NCBI RefSeq assembly: GCF_910592395.1
Contig: NC_088320.1
Span: forward strand, 8,060,001 to 8,124,000
DNA length: 64,000 nt
Direction of reading: 5' to 3'
DNA from: Lineus longissimus
Taxonomy: Eukaryota > Nemertea > Pilidiophora > Heteronemertea > Lineidae
In this document: piece by piece, positions 55,408-64,000 of the stretch
Layout: every line of letters begins with the position of its first letter
Numbering within the stretch: the stretch's first letter is position 1
The notes under the pieces: model-generated
Seen by the model: only the letters and a program-made list of their open reading frames with translations
What the model was told of the DNA's origin: nothing
Database searches by the model: none
Made by a program: the position numbers and the translations under genes

Positions 55408-58400
55408 ATGTCGTCTGCCAAGAAGAGGAAGGCGCCAGCTGCGGTTTCTAGCTTCGATGTCGACGATGACAGGAGCGACATGTCGGATGATGACAGTGTT
55501 ATGATTGATGATGATGATGCTGGGCCTCAACGTGCTGCAAAGAAGAAACCCACAGGTCAGCGGTTCAACAACAAATACTGCGATTTTCCGGGCATCTCTG
55601 CAAGTGACAGGGGGAAGAAGTATGCACGATGCTCGTACTGCAAATCTGATTTTTCGATTGCCCATTCGGGTTCATATGATATTGAGCGTCACCAAAAAGG
55701 TAAAAAGCACACTGATATGATGAAGGCTGCAAAGAATACCCACAATGTGGGGGATTTCTTCCACCAACGCAACGAAGCACTTGACCTTCAAGTTGTCAAA
55801 GCAGAGACAATAATGACTGAATTCATCGTCAAGATGAATCTGCCGCTGACGGCGGCCGATGAGTTTACCAAGGTGGTTAAGGAAGCGTTTCCGGACTCCA
55901 AAATTGCTAAATTGTATGGTTGTGGCCGGTCGAAGACAACTGCTATTGTAAAACACATGGCTGCAGAGATTAAAGACGAGATGAAGGAGAAGATGAAGAC
56001 TGGGGCGTTCTCGATAGCCACAGATGGGTCCAATGACCAAAAGGAAAAACAGTTTCCAGTGGTGGTCAGCAGCTCTTCGATTGAGGATGGTGTGACGGTT
56101 CAACTACTGTCAGTACCTGTTCTAGAAGGGGTGCCAGCTACAGGTAAGCTCTATCCTTCCTTATCAGTCTTGTATTGGTGTAGCCTTCACATATAGGCCT
56201 ATATCTCATTTGAGGTTAATGATTGATATAGTAGTAGTATTGACTCTGCTTACTCACTTCATTTGTATGTTTCTACTAACTTTCATTGTATTGTAATCTT
56301 ATATTTTTGTATGTTTTCTTTTTAAATGCCATACTGTCTCTGTACACTTTAGTGCAATAAAATAATTGTAATTGTAATTGATAACTGTTACCTGATATAC
56401 AGTATGATACCTATAATACGTGACGGTCTAGGCTACCTCCCATTCAGGGTTTCCGCCAGGATTTTTTTTGAGGGTACGCCTCCCCCCCAAAAAAAAAATT
56501 TCAAATTTTTTTTTCTCAACATTTTTTATTTTTCATTTTAGACCTTTTATGTGTTTTCCAGGTGATTTTCATCACAAATATCAACTAGAACTGATATTTC
56601 TAGCTATTAAATATCTGGTCAACACATTTCTAGGTCTATAATGCAAAATAATTATATTTTGTTCAATTCTATGTGTAGGCCTACCCTAAACTTTTTTGAG
56701 GGTACGGGTTGTTTACCCTGTTTACCCTCTGGCGGAGACCCTGCCATTTTGTATCACAGCAGATTCTAATTGGCCAAGTTGCAGGAATCCTTTCATACAT
56801 AAAAAGGAGTTATTATATATTTTGTAATTTCAGGCAAAAACATCTTCAACCTGTTGGATGCTGAAATGAAAGATGAGGATGAGCCTATCCCTTGGTCAAA
56901 TTGCTTGGCATTTGGCACAGATAATGCCAATGTAATGGTTGGTAACCGAAAGGGCGTATTTGCCTTTATGGTAGAGAAGAACAGTGACATATTTCTTTCT
57001 GGATGTCCCTGTCATTTAATACATCACGCAGCAGAAAAATTCGCCGCTGCCCTGCCGTTCAAGGTTGATGAAGTGCTTACAGACACGTTTTTCTATTTGG
57101 ATAAATCAAGCAACAGACTCATTGCATTGGACACTTACCAGAAACTCTATGATGTTGGACGACATACTAAGATTCTCAAGCATGTCTCTACTAGATGGCT
57201 TAGTGTAAGCCGGTGTGTTGATCGCATCCTAGAAAATTGGGAAGCACTATATAGCTTGTTCAAAGATGCTGCTGATGCTGAGACCAAGGCTGCTGGCAAA
57301 GAGCAGCCTGAGACAAGGGTTGGGCGTATGTACAGGTTCTATCGCTCGCCTACCAATAAACTATATTGTATGTTCCTGGAGAATGTGCTTGCGGTTTTCA
57401 ATAAGACAAATGAGACACTTCAGTCCGAGGCTCCTCTTATCCATGTCCTACGGAGAACTCTCCATAAACTGCTCCGGGACCTTCTGATCAGGTTTAAGTT
57501 GCCAGGAGCATTGAATGGGAGAACAGCTACTGGGGTGTCACTTGCAAATGGAGTTGGGCAAAAGCTGGATAACGATCTGATCATTGGTGATAATGCCAGG
57601 GAAGCCATTGCCAGGAAAGCTGAAAACCGTCTGAGGGATTCCCGCATCAAGGAATTTTACGCCACCGCCAGACAATGCTTTCTGGAAGGTTGTCGCTATA
57701 TAAAGGAGAAGCTTCACCTTGACGAAGAACTCTTAAGGCATGCTGAAGTAGTTGATGTTGATTTACGTCTCAATGGTGCCACATCTACTGACCTCCTGTA
57801 CTTCATCAAAAGATTCCCTTGTCTTCTCCCTGAAGGTAGGTCATCATCATGTTTCAACAAATGATCAAGGCAACCTGAGGGGCCGAGCTATTTTTTTTAT
57901 ATATACCTACATGCCGATAAAATTAATCTACTTTGATCACTGATTGATCTTATGTTTGGTATAATGTAATTGACTTTGTCTTGCAATTTCAGTGCTGGTG
58001 TTTCCTTTCAGACAATTCTTTTACAGGCATCCCTGAACTTTAATTGTTCCTTTAATAGTTAAATAACTTCATTGTTTGTGCAATTCTTATTATTTCAGGT
58101 GTTTCAAGAGAAACATTGGAGTTGGAATTTGCAGATTACCAGAGCTTAGATGTGCAACCCCATAAGAAAGACAGGATTGATGCAACCTGGTCCGCCATTG
58201 GCCAAGTGAAGGATTCTACTGGGCATTTCACTTACAAGAACCTCGCACAAGTCATGCTTGGTATATGTACCATCCCACATGCCAATGCAAGCTGTGAACG
58301 GATCTTCAGTTGCGTCCGTAAGAACAAAACGGACCAGAGAGCATCAATGGGGTCAAATACCCTTGATGCATTGATGGTGGTAAAGGGGAGATTGCTCAAT

Positions 58401-58472
58401 GGTGGTAGGAGTGACTACTCGAGTGATAGATTGAAGAAGATCAAGTCTGCTTATTATAAAAGCCTGAAGTAG
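55408..58472 (+). CDS. hAT transposase, apparently intact (703 aa)
   Basis: Exons 55408-56143, 56834-57835 and 58099-58472 join in frame with good GT-AG borders. Start chosen at MSSAKKRK, a basic segment followed by acidic low complexity (DDDRSDMSDDDSV). BED-type zinc finger at about residues 65-105 (CSYCKSDF ... HQKGKKHTD). RNase H-like core: FSIATDGSND (first Asp), LAFGTDNANVMVG (second Asp), SGCPCHLIHHAAEKFA, HVSTRWLS. The C-terminal hAT dimerisation segment is HANASCERIFSCVRKNKTD and TLDALMVVKGRL (exon 3). hAT transposases cut and paste with 5-8 bp duplications. No stop or frameshift is seen, so activity is plausible. Confidence 0.88.
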
Positions 58473-58498
58473 CCTACCATTAGGAAAATGTGTTCAAC

Positions 58499-58775
58499 AC
58501 TGCTAGTAACTGTTCAGTCATGTTTATGTTAAAACAAGTTATAGACATTGTTCAGAGACAATAGACATTGTTCAAGACTGCTAGTAACTGTTCAGTCATG
58601 TTTATGTTAAAACAAGTTATAGACATTGTTCAGAGACAATAGACATTGTTCAAGACTGCTAGTAACTGTTCAGTCATGTTTATGTTAAAACAAGTTATAG
58701 ACATTGTTCAAGACTGCTAGTAACTGTTCAGTCATGTTTATGTTAAAACAAGTTATACATTATTATTATTATTGT
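58499..58775. repeat. Tandem repeat in the hAT 3' region
   Basis: Four units starting ctgctagtaactgttcag at about 58499, 58577, 58656 and 58714 (periods about 78, 78 and 58 bp), each with gttatagacattgttca. Followed by an inverted gacaatagacattgttcaga/attgtctc pair. Confidence 0.7.
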
Positions 58776-59829
58776 CTCTCGACAATAGACATTGTTCAGA
58801 GACAATAATGATGAAGGGGATTTCTCACCCCATCGATTTTGCTTACAAAAGGGTCAGCAATAAGGCTCCATTCAGTAACTTGTGTACATGTATGGTGTAT
58901 CATTCACGGTAATTGACATAAAATAAAATTACACATTTAGGTTCGAATTTTACTCTTTTTTAAAAATTGTTTATGCTTACTATTTCAACATTACACATAG
59001 TTCCTTGATTTTACACATTTTTTTGGTCATGATTACACATTGAGCCAAGGTAGGGTAGGCAGGTCTGATGTTGTCCAGGTGCGATGTTATCGAAAATGTT
59101 GGTAGTGTGTACAGTTCGGAAACATTCGGTAACATGTTGGCGAAATGTTGCTCAAATGTTGTCGAAATAATACAAAATCAATTTTGTTGCCGAGATGCTA
59201 ATGATGTTGTCGAGTTTTATCCAATCAGAAATAGGCCACAAATCACATGATCTACCTTAAGCCATGTGATGTAGTCAAAATGGCAGCCTCAAGCAAGGAA
59301 TGGTTACTGAGTGAAGTTGAACAACTTATTGCAGTATGAGAAAGTTGTGCCTGTTTATGGGATGTAACATCCAGGGAATATAAAGACAAGAACAAAAAGA
59401 AAGCTGCTATTCTAGAAATAGCTACAAAATTTGCCCCATGCTGGTGTCTCATATAAATCCATGGTCTTGTCCACACTCTTTTCTCATCTTTACGTCTTCT
59501 TCGCCGTCTTTTAATCAGGATACGTAAAATTATGGCAGAGCCACCGACAATACATCTTCTTCTCTTGGAATCTTCCATTGTTTATGAATTTCCCTCAAAA
59601 ATATTCCCTCAAAAATCCTCATTTCTCGGAAACATTCGACAACAAGTTGCCCAACATGTTGTCGAATGTTGTCATGTGTATACAGGGCAAAATTTTCGAT
59701 AACATCGCACCTGGACAACATGTTGGCCAACATGTTTCCCAAAATGTTGTCAGTGTGTACAGAGCTTTAGTCATTGACCAATAGAAACGCTGCATTATGC
59801 ACAATTATGTAGATATGCCTATCTCAGTC

Positions 59830-59895
59830 ATGTGGGTTAGGCAATTTAGCATACAAAGTAGAATTGCCTAACTCAGAAAATATGTGAGTTAGGCA
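59830..59895. repeat. Inverted repeat TTAGGCAATT upstream of the unclassified gene
   Basis: gggttaggcaatt and aattgcctaactca face each other around 15 bp, then gtgagttaggcac follows. The same aattgcctaactca word occurs at 54033-54046, left of the MITE/hAT block, so this may be the terminus of the element that carries the gene at 59916. Confidence 0.35.
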
Positions 59896-59915
59896 CTTGT
59901 ATACCAAAAAACAAT

Positions 59916-62900
59916 ATGGCCGCCGCCACTTCAAAAAGATGCCTGATCTCATCTGATGATGCTATTGCCATGATACAAGGCTGGGATACAAGTGGTAAGC
60001 TATCACAAGTGCTTTATACATAATTCCTCCCCCATTTGGTTGATTTCAGGGATATATTTTCATTCATCCATTTAAAAAAGTAGCAGTTTTGTATGGCCTA
60101 GTGTATGCAGCGCATGTGTGTATTCCATGATTAGGCTTATAGGCCCATGCATTGGCTCACACAGTGACCCATATTGTTGCATAGCCTGTGGCATACTGCT
60201 ATGGATATTATTTCAATAACATGTGTAGCACATCAGTTCATCAGGCCCCCTACTCCAATTTTAGTACATCTAGAACCCTTCAAGCGTAATGTACATTGTA
60301 ACAATACTAATGAAATGGCCAGGGCCATTGTGCTCACCTCATGTGGAGGAAAGATGGATAAAGAGCATGGTCTTGTGTCATGTAGTGTTAGGTTTGATGT
60401 AGGTCCAAGCAATTACAATTTCCCCAAAATGGTCAATTTACAGTACATTCGACCTCTGTGACCTTGAAAAGTAGGTCAAATCAAAGAAGACCCGGGTGAC
60501 ACATTGAATGGTTGTTAGAATTAGATGAACCTATGATATAAAATTGGTGCCAATCGGACAAGTCATTACTAGGAATAATGGCATTTTGAAGAATTTAGGA
60601 TTTGGCCCCCTCCCTGGAGGCCAAACGGCAAATCAGATCGCACCAAACTTCGGTACCTGAGATCACCTGACCAAGGGGTACATGTGTACTTAATTTGTGA
60701 TCAATAGTCATTGCAGTTAAGAAACATGCCATAGTTACGGCCTGACGGCGAATTTACGCCATTTGACCTCTGTGACCTTGACAAGAAGGTCAAATTAAAA
60801 ATCTGTGTGACATATACTGTATGGTGGTTAGATGTACCCATGATATCAAATTGGTGGAAATCGGGCAAGAAGTTAAGGAATAATCACATTTTTAAGGTTT
60901 TTGGATTTTGCCCCCTGGTGGTCAAGTGGTGAATCATATTGGACCAAACTTTGGTCCCTGAGATCACCTGACTAAGGGGTAAATGTGTACCAAATTTGGT
61001 ATCAATAGTCATTGCAGTTTAGAAACGTGCCATCGTTACATCCTAACGGCTAATTTACACCATTTGACCTCTGTGACCTTGAAAAGGAGGTCAAATCAAA
61101 AACTTGGAGGATATATGATGCACCTTTGCTAGAAGTACCTACCATATTTTTTTCAAAATTTCCCGACTACTATTAAGGGAGATATTGCATATTTTCACTT
61201 TTAACGTTTGGCCCCCTGGTGGCCAAACCATGAAACGAATCGGACCGAAACTTGGTCTCCCAAGTGTCATTACATAAGGGTACATGTGTACCAAGTTTCA
61301 ACTCAATAGCTCTAACAGTTACGAAACGTGCCCTGCTAATGGACGACGGACGACGACGACGACGACGACGACGACGGACGACGGACGCCACGGTATGGGA
61401 TAAGCTCACCTCTGCTAAGAGGTGAGCTAAAAAGCAACGTCTCTTCTAGGGTCCGAGTCCGAACACGATGATGAGATTGAACTCGATGCATCAGAGATTG
61501 TTATCAAGCATGTCGAGCCTGGGAAAGAAGGAACAGTGGAGATTGGTGTTGAGGCTGCACCAGAGCCAGAGTCCGAACATGATGATTCTGACCGTGATGC
61601 AGATTACGTCCCCAATGATGATGAGAACGATGAAACCTCTGAGAGTGAACTTGATGCAGCAGAGATGGATGTTGAGCCTGATACGGAGGAGATTGGTGTT
61701 GAGCCTGCAGTTGATGCAGCAGAGATGGATGTTGAGCCTGATACGGAGGAGATTGGTGTTGAGTCTGATGCAGTTGATGCTAATAATGTGAGTTTGTTCT
61801 CCTTTTCACAAGCAGAACTTGCCATCAAGTAAAATGTTTGAAAGTCAAAATTACACGTGTTTGCTCACTGGAAAATGTAATAATACCGTCACACGATGTC
61901 ACTAAAGTGTCTCATTGAATTGACTACAGCCCAGTACCGTACTGAATAATGTTTTCTTATTTTACTCAGAATGATGAAGTTGCCAGTCCAAAGCGTCGTA
62001 AGCATCCAGCCAAATCTAAATGGAAACAGAGCGTCACTAAATTGCAGCATTTGAAGGGGGAGGGTTTCAAGAACCGGAAGGCCAGGATAGGCAGGCAAAG
62101 CTAATGGGGCCACCTTGTACATCGGGATTCTGCCGTAAATCTAAGCTGCGAGGCTGCCAAAGTCTGACTGAGACAAAGCGCCAGGGAATTTTTGACAGAT
62201 TCTGGGCAATGAATTCATGGGAGGAGCGCCGTGTATACATTCATACATTGGTCGATCAGGTAAATTCAATTTCTCAAAATATCACCAGTGATGGCAGCAG
62301 AGCTCAATTTACCCAAGCTGATCATGGTCCACTTCGTAGCTCTAATCGTCCTGACAAAGATTATACCATGCAGGCCAACCCATCATTTGAATTCCCTTCA
62401 GTAACATGATGAAATTGGAGGAATTTGTTGCTAATGTAGACAAATATTTCTTGCAGGTTGACCAAAAACAGAAGAGTGTAGGCCCAGGATCAAGGTGAAG
62501 TTGTTCCCTCACATACCAACTTAAACTAAGTGATGCTACTGCAATCCAAGTGTGCAAATCCTTGTTCGCTTCTACACTTGGCATCTCGAAAAGAACCACT
62601 GGTTCATGGATGACAGATCTAGAGGCAGTCGACACAAACCCACCCCGACCCAAGACTCCTAAAAGCGGTGAGTATTGGAGTGTTAAACAGGCGCTTGAAT
62701 TTGGTTCAGTCTTGACCTTGTGGATGACCTAGGACCTGAGGGTGGACAGTCATCAAAAATCTACTCAGGCAACCCGTCTCGACACAAAATGGATTTGTCA
62801 CAATCAGTAAGTCTGATTGATCATTGCAAACTCTTTCCAAACTAGTGGCTTTTCACCTTTTGAGTTCATGACTTGCATGGAGGCGAGTTGCATTCACTCA

Positions 62901-63990
62901 CTCACTGCTTTGATTTTTCTTTCAGGAAAACGTGTCCCTGTGGCAGAGGCTGATCGCGAATTCCTGACGACTTGGCTTGCTGGTATGCAGATAGTTCCAT
63001 CGCACTACTGCCGTAACGTCCCTACATACCAAACCAAGAAGTTTCTGTATCCTGGGACAACAAAGCCCAACCTGTATGGCGAGTACAAAATAGCAGCAGA
63101 AGAAGCTGGTTTCCGAGTTGTGAGTTTAACCGTTTTCTCCGAGACCTTCACCACTCAGAACTACTCTGTATTCATCCCAAGAAAAGACCAATGCGATGTT
63201 TGTGTCAGTGCGAAACATGGAAACACTGATGACGATTTGTTCACTGCACACATTAAGGCTAAAGATTAAGCCAGAGCCGAGAAACAACGCGACAAGGACC
63301 GAGCGAGTGAGAGGTTTCTGTCTGGACAATGGACGTACAGGCAGTGCTACTTTGTCCGAAAACAAAGGCTAGTGCTATGTACTATAAGACCAAGTTACAA
63401 GTCCACAATTTCACCCTGTTCGAGCTAACGAAAAAACAGGGATTCTGCTACTTGTAGGAAGAGCATGAAGGCAACCTCAGCAGCGACATGTTTGCATGCC
63501 TCCAGTACAAGCACTTTCACCGCATACGCACAGCCAATGATAACATAGAAGAGCTCATCATCTGGAGTGATGGATGTGGATACCAAAATCGTAACATGAC
63601 CCTTGCAAATGCCTATGTGTCCTTAGCTATGAAACATGGTGTGAAAATTGTGCAAAAATATCTTGTCGCCGGGCACACCCAGATGGAGTGCGACAGCATG
63701 CACAGTACCATAGAGAGAAAAATTGTGTGCGATATTTTCACGCCTCGTGATTATGTGGTCATCATGGAAAATGCGCGTATCAAACCATATCCATACAAAG
63801 TTTACTAGGTCTCCCATAATGAAATGATGAAATTAGCAGGTAGTTATCTTACCAGCATCAGGCCAGGAAAGAAAGCTGGTGATCCCACAGTGCACGACCT
63901 GAGGGGTTTGGTATACTACAGTTCTGGGAAGATTCTGTACAGACTGGCCTTTTCTCAAGAATTGAACTGGCAAATTTTGCCCCAGAGGCT
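59916..63990 (+). pseudogene. Unclassified transposase-like multi-exon gene, decayed, runs off the right edge
   Basis: Exon 1 59916-59994 (MAAATSKRCLISSDDAIAMI), exon 2 61450-61787 (acidic, with a 54-bp duplication giving DAAEMDVEPDTEEIGVE twice), exon 3 61970-62104 (basic, KRRKHPAKSKWKQ). Then, after a frame break, MGPPCTSGFCRKSKLRGC and RQGIFDRFWAMNSWEERRVY, SLFASTLGISKRTTGSWMTD, a long frame 62935-63269 (SHYCRNVPTYQTKKFLYPG ... FIPRKDQCDVCVSAKHGNTD), and 63488-63808 (ELIIWSDGCGYQNRNMTLAN ... YLVAGHTQMECDSMHSTIER). Several stops and frame changes interrupt it. I know this protein type as a recurrent, mostly unannotated transposon-like family of invertebrates but cannot name the superfamily. 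The WSDGCGYQNRN and GHTQMECDS blocks probably hold catalytic acids (inference). Confidence 0.55.
60314..61431. repeat. 1.1-kb interspersed repeat, copy 2
   Basis: 1118 bp, nearly identical to 32275-33393 over its whole length. It has the same modules, (ACG)n tract and terminal agctcacctct/agaggtgagct hairpin. It sits in the first intron of the unclassified transposase-like gene, ending 18 bp before exon 2. Confidence 0.75.
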
Positions 63991-64000
63991 GAACATACCG

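Larger units (their letters stand above)
54916..59067 (+). mobile_element. hAT DNA transposon, 4.15 kb, apparently complete
   Basis: Inverted ends CAGGGCTGCCTACCCTTACG and CAGACCTGCCTACCCTACCT. Flanked by atgttg on both sides (54910-54915, 59068-59073), a 6-bp duplication that can be checked against the uninterrupted MITE copy at 54083. Subterminal ttacacatt words recur at both ends (several per side), as hAT transposase-binding sites often do. It carries one three-exon transposase gene. Confidence 0.85.
54866..59767. mobile_element. Palindromic-end MITE, copy 2, split by a hAT insertion
   Basis: The left 50 bp (agctctgtacacactgacaa ... acatgttg) ends at 54915 and the rest resumes at 59068 (atgttgtccaggtgcg), running to gtgtgtacagagct at 59767. 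Apart from the hAT element it matches copy 1 closely, including the minus-strand ORF (59252-59578). A stretch present in copy 1 (gttggccaacatgttg to the next arm) is continuous across the break, which confirms the insertion. Confidence 0.65.

Noticed and set aside
1-64000. CRISPR arrays, prokaryotic operons or rRNA genes
   Set aside because: The tandem repeats seen are minisatellites or element-internal arrays without unique spacers. Gene structure is eukaryotic throughout.

Overview
The window is animal genomic DNA, most likely from a marine invertebrate. Coding exons are split by GT-AG introns, intergenic space is large, and interspersed repeats are dense. The frequent TAGGCCTA-type words remind me of echinoderm and related assemblies, but that is a weak hint and I do not name a species.

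1-22.7 kb holds two host genes, head to head about 1.5 kb apart. On the minus strand is a KLHL18 orthologue: seven exons, from the start codon at 6683 to the second kelch repeat at 507, with the rest beyond the left edge. On the plus strand is a GOT1/GOT1L1-type aspartate-aminotransferase homologue (8204-22719; 527 codons as joined here). It keeps the PLP lysine but has lost most other catalytic residues. It also has two homologous 166-nt versions of one exon, which look mutually exclusive. Their introns carry several short inverted-repeat elements.

22.7-63.9 kb is a nested cemetery of transposons. In order it holds: a MULE-like element carrying an OTU-related protein, with long, satellite-like inverted repeats (about 24412-28024); a second OTU plus FLYWCH element (28.4-36.2 kb) split by a 5.7-kb PIF/Harbinger element (30082-35781); a BEL/Pao integrase fragment fused to the FLYWCH remnant (36.2-37.5 kb); a NAIF1-like Myb gene of another Harbinger-type element (37.7-39.3 kb); a nearly pristine Ty3/Gypsy retrotransposon (42802-52194); a hAT element with an apparently intact 703-aa transposase (54916-59067), sitting inside a copy of a palindromic Harbinger-derived element; and a decayed transposase-like multi-exon gene running off the right edge (59.9-63.9 kb).

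The most notable points are the duplicated exon pair in the degenerate aminotransferase, a textbook -1 frameshift signal between gag and pol of the Gypsy element (CCCAAAT plus an 11-bp perfect stem), three hairpin-forming repeats upstream of its 3' LTR, two OTU-bearing DNA transposons with 11-residue repeats or Pro-rich linkers, and an intact Harbinger transposase whose Myb partner gene is broken by a repeat insertion. Splice sites were placed by eye. Where I give exon sets, reading phase was checked by counting.
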